Positions 44,437-53,843 are shown, counted from the first letter of the stretch. The stretch is 64,000 nt of DNA from Colwellia psychrerythraea 34H (GCF_000012325.1 NC_003910.7:3472001-3536000); one strand, 5' to 3'. Numbers and translations: made by a program. Notes: generated by a model not told the origin, from the sequence alone.

Positions 44437-45030
44437 TTAAGTTGTAGATTCTTTAATATTCCCCGCAATATTAATTACTGCACTTTTGATAGAAGTTGCA
44501 ATTTGATCTGCAGTTTTAATAGACGCTACCGCTCTGGCTGTAGTAAGTCCTCCAATTAAAACACCTAATAATGCCCATCCCTTAGCTATGCACTCCTCTT
44601 TCGAATCACCCTCAATTCCTTGAGCCACAAGCGCAACTATTTCTTTCATTTTTTCTTCATAGAGACTTTGTAATTGAGGCTTAGTACGAACAACTTCGGG
44701 TGAAAGGGTTGTCATTGCGCAGCCACATGAAAGGTTTTCCCGATGTGATTGACTTAGATAATAATCTGAAAAAGCCACGAGCCATTGTTTTCCATGTTGA
44801 CGTTGAAACTCAGGGATAGCAGTAATCACCTCATCAAGACCTACCGACAATGCCACTTCAAATGCACCTTCTTTTGAGCCTAAGTGGGCATAAAAGGCAC
44901 CCGAAGTAACGCCTGCCTCTTTAGCTATACCATCAACACCAATACCCGCATAACCATTGCTTCGAAAAGCTTGACTCGCTGCGTTGATAATACGTTTTCT
45001 TGTTTCTTCTTTTTTGCTTACTTTCGTCAT
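44437..45030 (-). CDS. TetR-family repressor
   Basis: A 197-residue regulator with an N-terminal TetR helix-turn-helix (TRKRIINAASQAFRSNGYAG ... TSGAFYAHLGSKEGAFE) and a ligand-binding C-terminal domain containing an exposed cysteine pair (LSCGCAMTTLSPEV), a feature of the NemR/AcrR-like electrophile sensors. ATG 45030 (MTKVSKKEETRKR) is chosen; the longer frame has no proper signal. It is divergent from the tautomerase gene and three 18-bp repeats lie between them, so it very likely represses that gene and itself. Confidence 0.85.
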   Translation of the reverse strand: MTKVSKKEETRKRIINAASQAFRSNGYAGIGVDGIAKEAGVTSGAFYAHLGSKEGAFEVALSVGLDEVITAIPEFQRQHGKQWLVAFSDYYLSQSHRENLSCGCAMTTLSPEVVRTKPQLQSLYEEKMKEIVALVAQGIEGDSKEECIAKGWALLGVLIGGLTTARAVASIKTADQIATSIKSAVINIAGNIKESTT

Positions 45031-45084
45031 GTAAATATCCGAACCCCTGAGAATATTTACATTATAACTGTGTTCCAAATAAAA

Positions 45085-45102
45085 ATATAGCAGTCGTTAT
45101 AT
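45085..45102. promoter_or_regulatory. TetR operator copy 1 (inverted, 16 of 18 matching)
   Basis: ATATAGCAGTCGTTATAT matches the reverse complement of the 18-bp sites at 45115 and 45153 at 16 positions. It is nearest to the regulator gene and would cover its promoter. Confidence 0.6.
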
Positions 45103-45108
45103 TCCTCA

Positions 45109-45137
45109 TTGACAATATAACGATCACTATATAATAT
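45109..45137 (+). promoter_or_regulatory. Promoter of the tautomerase gene
   Basis: A perfect -35 TTGACA (45109-45114) with a -10 either TATAAT (45130-45135, 15-bp spacer) or TAATAT (45132-45137, 17-bp spacer). Operator copy 2 fills the spacer. Confidence 0.65.
45115..45132. promoter_or_regulatory. TetR operator copy 2
   Basis: ATATAACGATCACTATAT, an imperfect palindrome (half-sites ATATAACGA and ATATAGTGA reversed), sits exactly between the -35 and -10 boxes of the tautomerase promoter. Confidence 0.7.
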
Positions 45138-45152
45138 GACCTAAATTACTAA

Positions 45153-45170
45153 ATATAACGATCACTATAT
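45153..45170. promoter_or_regulatory. TetR operator copy 3
   Basis: A second identical copy of ATATAACGATCACTATAT, 38 bp downstream of copy 2 in the 5' untranslated region of the tautomerase gene. Confidence 0.7.
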
Positions 45171-45250
45171 TTAATAATTAAAACTGACGTTGCCTAAAAG
45201 CAACATCGATTAATCACTAACAATTAACTTAATAATTATTGGAGAATACT

Positions 45251-45667
45251 ATGCCATTAACTCTAACTCTTACTGAAGGCGTTATCCCTGCTGGTTCTGA
45301 AAAGGAAGCAGTTGAAAAAATCACTCATTCAATGCTTAAACATCACGGTCTTTTAGGTAATACGGTGATGACACCTAATATAACGGCACATGTTTCAGTA
45401 CTGCCTAAAAATTCGACTTTTTCGGGTGGTGAAGAATTCTCAGGCGTTTGGATGGAATGGAAGGTACCTTCATTTGCTTTTGCTTCAAGAGACATTCAAT
45501 TGGCGCATTTTGCTGATGCAACCGAAATAATCAGGGCTTTATCTGGCGGAAAACAACCGATAGAACATATTTACTCGAATGTTATTCATACGGTAGATGG
45601 CTCATGGAATTTCAATGGCATCGCGATGACCAATGAAGAAATTGGTGCAGAAATTTCGATGGGATAA
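45251..45667 (+). CDS. Tautomerase-superfamily protein
   Basis: A 138-residue protein started at ATG 45251 after a TTGGAGA ribosome-binding site, so that the mature chain begins with Pro (MPLTLTLTEGVIPAGSEKEA), the catalytic base of 4-oxalocrotonate-tautomerase/MIF enzymes. It is twice the size of the single 4-OT repeat, compatible with a fused two-unit form. The substrate is unknown. The upstream TetR gene and three operator repeats show it is tightly repressed and induced by some ligand, possibly a reactive carbonyl compound. Confidence 0.8.
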   Translation: MPLTLTLTEGVIPAGSEKEAVEKITHSMLKHHGLLGNTVMTPNITAHVSVLPKNSTFSGGEEFSGVWMEWKVPSFAFASRDIQLAHFADATEIIRALSGGKQPIEHIYSNVIHTVDGSWNFNGIAMTNEEIGAEISMG

Positions 45668-45829
45668 CAGGTTTTCCAAGTGATTTTGGTCAGTAATATT
45701 CTTTGTTCACTCATTTATAGTCTCAACAGGAAGTGGACAGAATCATTGTAAAAAACATCGACAAACACTGTGAACCTTAGGTGTCTTTGTTGTTATCCAT
45801 ACAAATTTAACGTTAAAAAAGAGAAGTTT

Positions 45830-46291
45830 ATGTTTAAAAAAATAGCAGCGGCAAGTTTATTTATCATCATTTCAACGAGTTCCTTTGCGGGTCAAAAAAT
45901 ATGTACGCCAATTGGGGGTATGGCAATGCCAACATTCTCACCTCAAGCTGATGGTTCGGTGAGAATTACGGCGGCATTAATTGGCAGTGTTAGTGCGGCA
46001 AGTGGCACAATTACTGCTCAAAGAGAAACCAAAAGTGGCTTAGAAATGGATTTGAACCACTACTTTTTAAACAATACTGGAGGCTCATTTCACACGGTAG
46101 ATCATGCAGAGTTAACCGCTGTACCAGGTAAAATGGGTAATTTTATGATTGAAATTAATTACTCCATTGAGAAAGAATCTACGACCGGCACGTTCAAAGG
46201 CTATGAGGGTGACTTCAAAAGTTACGGCTTAGTCGATTTGAATAATATGGAAGGACTAGTACGTTACAGTGGTGAAATTTGTAAATTGTAG
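45830..46291 (+). CDS. Exported protein of unknown function
   Basis: A 153-residue protein started at ATG 45830, with an AGAGAAG ribosome-binding site and a signal peptide (MFKKIAAASLFIIISTSSFA, cleavage before GQK). The mature part looks beta-rich: GSVRITAALIGSVSAASGTIT, LNHYFLNNTGGSFHTVDHAEL, GNFMIEINYSIEKES, and a single disulphide could join the first and last cysteines (ICTPIGG, GEICKL). No family recognised. It has its own likely terminator at 46312-46343. Confidence 0.7.
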   Translation: MFKKIAAASLFIIISTSSFAGQKICTPIGGMAMPTFSPQADGSVRITAALIGSVSAASGTITAQRETKSGLEMDLNHYFLNNTGGSFHTVDHAELTAVPGKMGNFMIEINYSIEKESTTGTFKGYEGDFKSYGLVDLNNMEGLVRYSGEICKL

Positions 46292-46311
46292 ATCACAAAA
46301 CAAATCCCGAG

Positions 46312-46343
46312 CACTAGCCTTTATCCACTAGTACGGGCTAGTG
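46312..46343 (+). terminator. Hairpin after the exported protein gene
   Basis: CACTAGCC and GGCTAGTG (8 bp) around a 16-base loop, followed by a T-rich stretch (GTGATTTTATTT), 21 bp after the stop. Confidence 0.55.
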
Positions 46344-46380
46344 GTGATTTTATTTCGACAATTAACTGGAGATTTCCACG

Positions 46381-47026
46381 ATGAATCGAATACTTCATAC
46401 GATGTTAAGAGTATCTAACCTTGAAAAATCAATCGAGTTTTATACCAAAATATTAGGTATGAATGTACTCAGAACTGTGGAACAACTTGATCAAGGTTTT
46501 TCTTTAACCTTTTTAGGTTATGCAAAAGAGTCTGAAACGTGTGTATTAGAGTTAAACTATATACCCGTAATCATTCAAAATGCTCGATTCAGAGCGCTTG
46601 AGAAAATCTAGTTTGAGGCGCGTCAATTAAATAATGGTTATTCCCTATTTCTTTGACGCAACAATAAAATAGGTTTGCTCATGCACTTCTACGATGTGGC
46701 TAAAAACGATTTATACGTCGTTATTGATTTTGTCAATGGAACAACCATTGTCTGCAATCAATGCCTTGTTTAAATCGTTTTATTCTCCCACTGAAACATG
46801 CATTTTGAATGGTCACGGGTATAACTATGGCGTTAATAAATATGAGTTGGGTAATGCCTTTGGTCATATTGCAATTGGCGTCGACGATTGTTACAGCGCA
46901 TGTATTCAAATAGCGCTATTAGGCGGTAACATTGTACGTGAGGCTGGCCCTCTGGCAGGTAGCGATGAAGTAATCGCGTTTGTAGAAGACCCAGATGGCT
47001 ACAAAATTGAATTAATAGATCGCTAA
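46381..47026 (+). pseudogene. gloA: Glyoxalase I gene interrupted by a miniature element
   Basis: The first part (46381-46559) encodes the N-terminal half of lactoylglutathione lyase: MNRILHTMLRVSNLEKSIEF with metal ligand His6, continuing to CVLELNY. The second part (46823-47026) resumes NYGVNKYELGNAFGHIAIGV and runs to PDGYKIELIDR with the late His and Glu ligands. The 260-bp element plus one TA (262 bp) in between shifts the frame and brings a stop (the first half reads into the element and ends at 46611). Removing it restores a normal 127-residue enzyme that reads LELNYNYGVNKYELG, like E. coli GloA. Glyoxalase I detoxifies methylglyoxal as its glutathione adduct. Confidence 0.9.
46562..46821. 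mobile_element. Miniature inverted-repeat element (TACCCG type, 260 bp) inside gloA
   Basis: Terminal repeats TACCCGTAATCATTCAAAAT (left) and TACCCGTGACCATTCAAAAT (right, reversed). TA is present on both outer sides (46560-46561 and 46822-46823), giving an exact TA duplication. The core (TTATTGATTTTGTCAATGGA and CAATCAATGCCTTG) is the same as in the elements at 29893 and 54954. No gene inside. Confidence 0.88.
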
Positions 47027-47135
47027 CCACCTAGTATTGAGCAGGGGATAATCCATAATATAGGGCGACAAAAGTACGGTGACAAAAGATGGAAAACTTT
47101 CCACTTACAATGATAAATCATGAGGTAAGGATATT

Positions 47136-47543
47136 ATGAAACTAACATTAACAGGCGGATGTCTCTGCGGTGCAGTACAATTTTCTGTCAAAGATGAATT
47201 CAAGGCATTTTATCAATGTCACTGTAAGCAGTGTCAGCAACTATCAGGCTCGGCATTTACGTCGAACATTTTGACTGCTCCTACAAATATTGAATGGCTT
47301 AAAGGTAAGCGCAACGTTACCGTGTATGATCACCCTACTAGAGGATTTTCAAAATCGTTCTGTTCCCTCTGTGGCTCTGCGCTTCCTTTTATAAACAAAA
47401 ATAAAACAACATTAATTATACCTGCAGGTTCACTTAATGAGCTGCCTGATTTAAAACCACAAGCTAATATGTTTACATCAGAAGAAGCATGTTGGCTTAA
47501 GCCTGGCTTAAACGCTAAGGGGTTCAGTGGTTTCCCTGAATAG
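47136..47543 (+). CDS. GFA-family (CENP-V/GFA zinc-fold) protein
   Basis: A 135-residue zinc protein of the glutathione-dependent formaldehyde-activating enzyme fold. Zinc-binding cysteine groups: GGCLCGAVQF, YQCHCKQCQQLSGS and SFCSLCGSALPF. Members bind glutathione adducts of aldehydes or act as structural proteins; activity of this one is unknown. It follows the broken glyoxalase gene on the same strand, so it may once have shared a role in aldehyde handling. Start ATG 47136 after a GAGGTAAGGA ribosome-binding site. Confidence 0.85.
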   Translation: MKLTLTGGCLCGAVQFSVKDEFKAFYQCHCKQCQQLSGSAFTSNILTAPTNIEWLKGKRNVTVYDHPTRGFSKSFCSLCGSALPFINKNKTTLIIPAGSLNELPDLKPQANMFTSEEACWLKPGLNAKGFSGFPE

Positions 47544-47667
47544 TTACCCGAATTGAATATTATTAACAAAACACAAAACGATGAAGCAATGGTATAAAGT
47601 ACATTCAACTAAGCTACTCATGCCATCGTCTTGTGCTTCTGCAATCAACATCCTTAAGATGACTTAC

Positions 47668-48861
47668 TTATTCACTCACTTGTGTGACAGCTAAAATGCT
47701 TTCAACAAGATAATCAATATCTTGTTCAGGAATTGAGGCAAGATTAATTCGTCCGTTATTCAAACCGTAAACGGCATATTCAGTCCTCAAACTTTCCATT
47801 TGTTCTTCAGTTGCGGGCAACATAGCAAACATGCCCTCTTGAGATAAAATATAGTCAAAATAGTTATCTCCTGAGTGTTGACGAAATGCCGCGCAAAGCT
47901 TTTCTCTGATCCCTTTAATTTTACCATTTATCTGTGAAAGTTCATCTGACCACATTGTTTTCAATGCTGGTGTTTTCAAAATAGTCTTCACAATTTCAGC
48001 GCCATTTGAAGGTGGCACCCAATAAGTGGTTTTACTCATAATGGCGAGTTGAGATTGTGCTTTGTTTGCTTCTTCTAGTGTTGGACTTAGAATATAAGCA
48101 GCGCCTACTCTATCACTGTACACACCGAAATTTTTAGAACAACTCACGCAAAGCGCCAAACGTTCAACCGACTTAGCCATAGTAAGTAAACCCGCAGCAT
48201 CTTCATTTAACCCGTCGGCAAAGCCTTGATACGCAGTGTCGATTAACGGCAAGAAATTGGTAGATTTTGATAGCTGAGCAATTTGCTGCCAGTGTTGCGC
48301 TGTTAAACGTAATCCTGACGGGTTATGACATGAGCCGTGAAGTAGCACCACATCATTTTCGCCTAACTTTTCTAGTGTATCGAACATGCCACTTTCATCA
48401 AGCGTCATGGTTTTATGATCAATAAAAGGATATTCCTCATAAGCCAAACCTGCGGCGATAATGGTTGGAATATGATTGGCATACGTTGGGTCACTTACCC
48501 AAATTTTGGCAGTAGGGTTTGCGAGTTTAATTAAATCTAAAATGGCACGTAAACCGCCACTGCCACCTGCCGTTTGAACGCCACTGATATAACCATTAAC
48601 GGTTTGGTTTGCAAACACCAGCTCTTGGAGTAATTGCACATACTCAAGATCGCCTTTTGAACCAACATAACTTTTATTTCGTCCTGCATTGGCGAGTAGT
48701 TGGTCAGCTTCCATCACCGCTTTCATTAACAAGGTGTTGTCATTGCTATCTTTATAAACACCTACGGTTAAATCAACTTTAAAAGGTCGTTCATCTTTAG
48801 ATGAACGTGCCATCAAATCTATAATTTCGTCAGAAGCAGGTAAAGGAATATTGGCAAACAT
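47668..48861 (-). CDS. Class I aromatic/aspartate aminotransferase
   Basis: A 397-residue PLP-dependent enzyme of aminotransferase family I (AspC/TyrB type). The N-terminal DLTVGVYKDSNDNTLLMKAV, the GSGGLRAILD phosphate loop, the HGSCHNPSG motif (cofactor Asn) and the PLP-lysine in CVSCSKNFGVYSDRVG are all present. It transfers the amino group between aspartate or aromatic amino acids and 2-oxoglutarate. Length is typical. Single gene. Confidence 0.9.
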   Translation of the reverse strand: MFANIPLPASDEIIDLMARSSKDERPFKVDLTVGVYKDSNDNTLLMKAVMEADQLLANAGRNKSYVGSKGDLEYVQLLQELVFANQTVNGYISGVQTAGGSGGLRAILDLIKLANPTAKIWVSDPTYANHIPTIIAAGLAYEEYPFIDHKTMTLDESGMFDTLEKLGENDVVLLHGSCHNPSGLRLTAQHWQQIAQLSKSTNFLPLIDTAYQGFADGLNEDAAGLLTMAKSVERLALCVSCSKNFGVYSDRVGAAYILSPTLEEANKAQSQLAIMSKTTYWVPPSNGAEIVKTILKTPALKTMWSDELSQINGKIKGIREKLCAAFRQHSGDNYFDYILSQEGMFAMLPATEEQMESLRTEYAVYGLNNGRINLASIPEQDIDYLVESILAVTQVSE

Positions 48862-48995
48862 GGGAACTCTTCAACTTTAATTAAATAAAAAATAACGTAA
48901 TTTAATACATTTAAATCAAGACTCTACTATATCACCTGCTGTTATTATTTAAACGACTACTTAGTCTGTATATCGCGTTAATTTGAACATTTATC

Positions 48996-49898
48996 CTAAA
49001 CCACTTGTTTCGCTGATTTAGGTTGATGTAAATACGCTTTTAACTTTTCCGTTTTTATTAAGCCAATGATTAACCCCACAATAATTAATAAACATGCGAG
49101 TGCTTTGACAAGCCCTATTTGCTCTTGGTAAAAAATAGCACTGCCTAATAAACCAAAAATGGGTACCAAAAAAGTTAACGGTGCAACTGTGCTTAATGGG
49201 TATTTCACTAATAAGCGATTCCAAACCCAATAGCCAAATAACGTAACTGGGTAGGCTTGAAATAACACAGAGAAAATAACAGAGCCATTAGCGAGTGAAT
49301 TCAATGTTTGTAATTGCTCCGGTCCACCGCGTAAAAAAGCGAGTGCAAATAAAGGTAACGGCGCAAATAACATGCCCCAGATACTAAAGGCAAAAATCTC
49401 TTTGGTTCCTGCTTTTTTAACAAGAATACTGGTAATACTCCAAGATAAAGCGGCGATTAAAATAAAGACTAAACCTAACGTTGTCACTGAGCCATCAGTT
49501 ACCGATACGCTTAACGCCAAACCTAGAATAGCAACAACGCTACCAACTACTTTGATGGGAGCAACAGTTTCTTTAAGTACAAAGTAGCCCACTAATAAAC
49601 TAATCACGACATTCATCTGCAATAATACTGAAGCCATACCTGCAGAGAGCCCCGCCTGAATTGACCAACTACCCATGCCCCACACACCAATGGCAAAGAC
49701 GAGTCCGTAGCCCATTAAATATCGCCATTTGACCTGTGGTCTTTTAACAAAAAACACCGCAGGGATGACGGCAAAACTGAAACGTAATGCGGTGAGTAAC
49801 AAAGGGTCTATTTCACTGACGCCAAGTTTGATCACCGAAAAGTTAAGCCCCCAAATAATCATCACAAAAATGCCGAGTAGTAGATCTCTATTGTTCAT
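48996..49898 (-). CDS. EamA-family amino-acid/metabolite exporter
   Basis: A 300-residue membrane protein with ten helices in two EamA repeats (GIFVMIIWGLNFSVIKLG at the start; SLLVGYFVLKETVAP closing repeat one). It resembles the cysteine/O-acetylserine exporters of the family. Start ATG 49898 follows AAGGATG. It is divergent from a MocR regulator, with about 230 bp between, and is probably that regulator's target; an inverted repeat GTGAC...GTCAC at 50046-50066 is a candidate site. Confidence 0.88.
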   Translation of the reverse strand: MNNRDLLLGIFVMIIWGLNFSVIKLGVSEIDPLLLTALRFSFAVIPAVFFVKRPQVKWRYLMGYGLVFAIGVWGMGSWSIQAGLSAGMASVLLQMNVVISLLVGYFVLKETVAPIKVVGSVVAILGLALSVSVTDGSVTTLGLVFILIAALSWSITSILVKKAGTKEIFAFSIWGMLFAPLPLFALAFLRGGPEQLQTLNSLANGSVIFSVLFQAYPVTLFGYWVWNRLLVKYPLSTVAPLTFLVPIFGLLGSAIFYQEQIGLVKALACLLIIVGLIIGLIKTEKLKAYLHQPKSAKQVV

Positions 49899-50132
49899 TG
49901 TTCATCCTTTTAAATGCCAGATTTAATGGCAAGTGGTTAAGTTCGTTTTCTTACAAGTGCAGTTATTATTAACGAAAGCAAAAAAGAGAACAGATACAAT
50001 TTATAAAATAAAAAAGGGTACAGTTAATTCAGACTTTGTTATATGGTGACTGTGTTTTACGGTCACAACGCTAGAAAGTAATAAGCAACAACAGCAAAGT
50101 TGTCGTTTTAATATTAAAAGGTAAACGAATAG

Positions 50133-51635
50133 ATGAGATATATTGATCTTGCTGAAATGTGTATTGCCGATATCAGCAGTGGAAAACTGGTAAAAAATAG
50201 TCGCATGCCATCGTTAAGAAATTTTCGACAACAGCATTCAATAAGCATGACCACGGCACTTAACTGTTATCAGTATCTTGAATCCTTAGGTTGGATCCTT
50301 GCTAGACCACAATCAGGGTATTTTGTTTGCGGGCAGCGAATGGCTAATGAAAAACCTGAACTCGTTGCTTTTAAAAGTATTATGACTGATCCAAAGCTCC
50401 CCGTTGTTAAGCCTTATTATCAGCATGGCAATTCATCTGCTTGCGCAATAGATAGCGCACACAATACTTCTGCCAATCATTCGGTATATCAACCCGCGAA
50501 TAAAGACATAGTGGGGCCGCTGGGCGTTGCCCGTATTTCTACAGATTTTATCCCGCTAGATAAGTTACAAAACAGTTTTCGTCGAGCCCTTAAAAGGCAA
50601 GGCAGTAATATTAGTTTTTATCCCGATATTCAGGGAGAAAAAATACTGAGAGATACACTGAGTAGCCACTTTAAGAGTTATGACTTTCATATCCCCAGTG
50701 ATGAACTGTTAATCACCAATGGCTGTATGGATGCCATTCAAACGGCAATAGAAATATGCACTGACTTTGGCGATGCTGTCGCCATCAGTTCACCTTGTTT
50801 TAATGGAATATTAGACATGTTAGCCGCACTTGGGCGTAAAGTTGTTGAAATTCCGTCAACAGAGCAAGGCATTGATCTTGTCCAACTTGAACAACATATG
50901 AAGAGTAATCAGATTAAAGCGGGCTTGTTTTGTACTTCACATATGAATCCTCAAGGTATTTCTATGACAGCATTACAGAAGCAGCACTTAGTTAACCTTG
51001 CGCAAACCTACAAGATTCCGATTATAGAAGATGATGTTTACATTGAATTAGCGCACGGTAAAGTCATGCCCTTACCTGCCAAACATTGGGATAAACACGG
51101 CTATATTTTATGGTGTGGTTCAGTGTCAAAAACAATTGCGGCAGGCTATCGATTAGGCTGGTGCTGGCCGGGTCGTTTTACCGAGCAATATTTACAAAAG
51201 CGTAAGTATTGTAATCAAGGGGTTTCTTCTCCAGTACAACTTGGCCTAGCTGATTTTATTAGTAATGGTGATTATGCAAAACACCTGAAAAAGTTGCGGG
51301 TAGCGATACAACAACACACATTGAGTTATCAGCGTTACTTAACAAAAAACTTACCTGTTGCCAGTAAGATCAGCGATCCTTCCGGTGGTTTTGTTTTATG
51401 GATTCAAGTGCCCAATTTAAATGGCCGTAAACTTCTTGCACTAGCAACTGAGGGTAATATTGATATACGCATTGGTGAGCAATTTAGTACCCGTGATTTG
51501 TATCAAGATTACTTTAGAGTCAACACGGGTTTTATGATAACCGAGGGTAATGACAAAGACACTCGAGAAGAAGTAGATAGCCAAATTAATAAGTTGATGA
51601 AATTAGTTAAAGTCGCTAGTTCAGAGAGGATTTAA
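50133..51635 (+). CDS. MocR-family regulator (GntR HTH fused to aminotransferase fold)
   Basis: A 500-residue protein: N-terminal GntR winged helix (about 1-75; [40 protein letters not shown]) and a class I aminotransferase-like domain binding PLP at the lysine in [16 protein letters not shown]. MocR proteins usually sense an amino acid or vitamin B6 compound and activate a neighbouring transporter or enzyme. Start ATG 50133 follows AAAGGT. Its 3' end overlaps the converging hydrolase gene by 4 bases. Confidence 0.9.
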   Translation: MRYIDLAEMCIADISSGKLVKNSRMPSLRNFRQQHSISMTTALNCYQYLESLGWILARPQSGYFVCGQRMANEKPELVAFKSIMTDPKLPVVKPYYQHGNSSACAIDSAHNTSANHSVYQPANKDIVGPLGVARISTDFIPLDKLQNSFRRALKRQGSNISFYPDIQGEKILRDTLSSHFKSYDFHIPSDELLITNGCMDAIQTAIEICTDFGDAVAISSPCFNGILDMLAALGRKVVEIPSTEQGIDLVQLEQHMKSNQIKAGLFCTSHMNPQGISMTALQKQHLVNLAQTYKIPIIEDDVYIELAHGKVMPLPAKHWDKHGYILWCGSVSKTIAAGYRLGWCWPGRFTEQYLQKRKYCNQGVSSPVQLGLADFISNGDYAKHLKKLRVAIQQHTLSYQRYLTKNLPVASKISDPSGGFVLWIQVPNLNGRKLLALATEGNIDIRIGEQFSTRDLYQDYFRVNTGFMITEGNDKDTREEVDSQINKLMKLVKVASSERI

Positions 51636-52387
51636 GGTGATGGAATATAGCGACTCGCCCACCCTGAAATTGTTTGAGCGACATATTCACTATCGATTGA
51701 TTTTGATAAAAGGTGATCCGCTGTGTCTAGGCTAACGAAACTTTTAGGGTGTTTTGCAGCCTTGTAAATTTTCTCTGCATCTGAAATATCTACAGTTAAA
51801 TCTATCGGTGAATGTAATACCAATAAAGCTTTATTAAGATGCTGAATATGTTCTGTCGTTTGGTTACGTAAATCATCCAAAAATTGTTTCTTAATGGTAA
51901 ATTCACGTGAGCCTAAACTAACTTTCGCCGAGCCACTTTGATCTATTTTTTCGAGGTGTGCATCAAAGTTATGTATGACATGACTTGCTTCATACGGGGC
52001 ACCAATTGTTACTACACCTTTGACTTTAGGAAGTTGTGAAGCCATTGCTAAAACAGCCGCGCCGCCAAGACTGTGACCTATTAAAAGTTGAGGTGCCTCA
52101 TAATTCTGTTCAAGAAAATATGCAGCTGACACTAAATCTTCAGTATTAGATGAGAAATTAGTATTAGCGAAATCACCGTCACTATTCCCTAAGCCAGTGA
52201 AGTCAAATCGAAACACAGCAAAACCATGTTGCACCAAAAATCGACTAATTCTTGATGCTGCAGCCACATCTTTACCACAGGTAAAGCAATGAGCAAACAA
52301 AACATAGGCTCGTATTTTTTGCTCTGGCGTTTCTAACAAACCAGCTAGATATTGATCTTGGCTAGGAAACTCAACTTTCGTTCTCAT
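51632..52387 (-). CDS. Alpha/beta hydrolase (lone hydrolase half of the hydrolase-OsmC family)
   Basis: A 251-residue serine hydrolase with the nucleophile elbow [10 protein letters not shown] and a late His in TADHLLSK. The whole sequence ([20 protein letters not shown]..., [26 protein letters not shown]) follows the N-terminal half of the two-domain alpha/beta-hydrolase-OsmC proteins, but the stop codon comes where the OsmC peroxidase half would begin. It therefore lacks the peroxiredoxin part. It is the last gene of the YHS-thioredoxin-DoxX operon, which suggests a redox or electrophile-stress role. Confidence 0.85.
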   Translation of the reverse strand: MRTKVEFPSQDQYLAGLLETPEQKIRAYVLFAHCFTCGKDVAAASRISRFLVQHGFAVFRFDFTGLGNSDGDFANTNFSSNTEDLVSAAYFLEQNYEAPQLLIGHSLGGAAVLAMASQLPKVKGVVTIGAPYEASHVIHNFDAHLEKIDQSGSAKVSLGSREFTIKKQFLDDLRNQTTEHIQHLNKALLVLHSPIDLTVDISDAEKIYKAAKHPKSFVSLDTADHLLSKSIDSEYVAQTISGWASRYIPSP

Positions 52388-52454
52388 TAATTAATTCCTC
52401 AGTTTACTATTAACCTTGCTTATACAAAGACATATAAATTAACTACAAGAGCTG

Positions 52455-52925
52455 TTAATTTTTGGCATTAAAGAGCTGTATTTCAACTAGACGGTCTAGC
52501 GCTAAACGTCCGCCATTAAAAATAACAACCTGTGCTAATAATACTCCCCACAAGACATGTTCGGCATACGCTACAGGAGCAATCTCCTCCAAACTTATTA
52601 CTGCAACAATATTAACAAAGAATAAACCCAAGGCTGAAAAACGACTTGCTAACCCTGCCATCAATAACAACGGCAACACAATTTCTGCGGCGGTTCCTAA
52701 ATAAGCGGCTAACTCAAACGGTAATACGGGTACTTGATACTCATATTCAAATAACAATAACGTACTTTCCCAGTCTCTTAATTTAGTCAAGCCTGATGAG
52801 AAAAACGCCCAACCAACATAAAAACGTGCAGCTAATAATGCAACAGGCTCTAACAGGCTTATTTTTCCTGCGACATTACGGTAAAAGTGGCTAAGTGATA
52901 ACAATAAATTTTTTAAGGTATGCAT
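52455..52925 (-). CDS. DoxX-family membrane protein
   Basis: A 156-residue protein with four hydrophobic helices and the DoxX pattern ARFYVGWAFFSSGLTKLRDW ... GTAAEIVLPLLLMAGLASRF ... EHVLWGVLLAQVVIFNGGRLALD. DoxX proteins sit in the inner membrane and are linked to redox stress and thiosulfate:quinone oxidation; this one is of unknown activity. Second-to-last gene of the operon starting at 53843. Confidence 0.85.
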   Translation of the reverse strand: MHTLKNLLLSLSHFYRNVAGKISLLEPVALLAARFYVGWAFFSSGLTKLRDWESTLLLFEYEYQVPVLPFELAAYLGTAAEIVLPLLLMAGLASRFSALGLFFVNIVAVISLEEIAPVAYAEHVLWGVLLAQVVIFNGGRLALDRLVEIQLFNAKN

Positions 52926-53018
52926 AGTTATTTATCTTTAAAAGTAAAAATTAAGTGATGGTTAATGTTGCACTGACTAATAGTTTATTATTCAGTGCCG
53001 CATTATTTAAAATGAGAA

Positions 53019-53333
53019 TTAGGCAAGTTTATCTAACCATTGCATCATTTGTTGTGGTGGCAACCCACCAACACGCTGATCAATAATTTCATTATTTTTC
53101 ACTAACATCAGCGTTGGTACACTGCGTATACCATAATCTGCAGCAACATTTGCCATATTATCGATATCAATTTTAATCGTGTTAAATCGACCATTCATCA
53201 AGCCAGAAACGTCTTCAACTATGGGTGACATTGATTTACAAGGCCCACACCACGAAGCAGTAAAATATAACAGTGAATATTGATGCTGAGATAATAGATC
53301 ATCTATTGAGTCTGCTGATGTTAGTTGTTTCAT
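53019..53333 (-). CDS. Thioredoxin
   Basis: A 104-residue thioredoxin with the active site WCGPC (Cys29, Cys32), the cis-proline RSVPTLMLV and the glycine pair near the end. No signal peptide, so cytoplasmic. It follows the YHS gene by 24 bp and precedes the DoxX gene in an operon of redox-type proteins; a dedicated electron donor for one of them is a reasonable inference. Confidence 0.92.
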   Translation of the reverse strand: MKQLTSADSIDDLLSQHQYSLLYFTASWCGPCKSMSPIVEDVSGLMNGRFNTIKIDIDNMANVAADYGIRSVPTLMLVKNNEIIDQRVGGLPPQQMMQWLDKLA

Positions 53334-53357
53334 AATAAAACCTTATTTAAGTAGATA

Positions 53358-53843
53358 TTAGTCGTAAACTTTTTCAATTTGCTCTTCGGTTAACCCTTTA
53401 ATATCAACCCAATTAATTTGAGCTGTTTCGATGTAACCTGGAATGTCAGTTACCCATTTCTTTTGTACGTCTTTATTTAGGTTTAGGTATAATTTGTCGC
53501 CACGGATATGCCAAGCAGTAGGGTCAGTATCGAATTTTTTATTCATCGTTACGCCAAAAGCACAGAAACCACCGTACTGTGGTGCATATTTACTTGGCTC
53601 AGATTGAAAAAGGTCACGATTATCAGCCGTAGAAAACTGGTAAATAGCGCCGTTATAAGCTGCTGTAAATTTATCAGAACCTTTCGTTGGTTTACCTTTT
53701 GTAAAATAAGATACGGTGTCATAGCCTTTAATGGCTAAATCATTGCCATTTGCATTTACTTCAATGTTCGCTGCAAAACTTAAACTACTAACTAATAAGG
53801 CAGAAGTTGCGAAAGTGGATTTTATCAAGGTTGAAAGTTTCAT
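53358..53843 (-). CDS. Exported YHS-domain protein
   Basis: A 161-residue protein with a signal peptide (MKLSTLIKSTFATSALLVSSLSFA) and a YHS-type domain (DLAIKGYDTVSYFTKGKPTKG ... YQFSTADNRDLFQSEPSKYAPQYGGFCAFGV). The family is a small metal-binding domain; the single Cys in GGFCAFG is its usual ligand. It is the first gene of a four-gene minus-strand operon (YHS, thioredoxin, DoxX, hydrolase) and divergent from an AraC regulator. Confidence 0.88.
   Translation of the reverse strand: MKLSTLIKSTFATSALLVSSLSFAANIEVNANGNDLAIKGYDTVSYFTKGKPTKGSDKFTAAYNGAIYQFSTADNRDLFQSEPSKYAPQYGGFCAFGVTMNKKFDTDPTAWHIRGDKLYLNLNKDVQKKWVTDIPGYIETAQINWVDIKGLTEEQIEKVYD

Noticed and set aside
46694..47026. Separate 110-residue protein starting at 46694
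   Set aside because: Its first third is translated element DNA; only the part from 46823 belongs to a protein, the second half of glyoxalase I.
47572..47635. Inverted repeat CACAAAACGATG / CATCGTCTTGTG with a 40-base spacer
   Set aside because: It could be a weak terminator or an attC-like fold, but the long loop, one mismatch and absence of integron features make a call unsafe.
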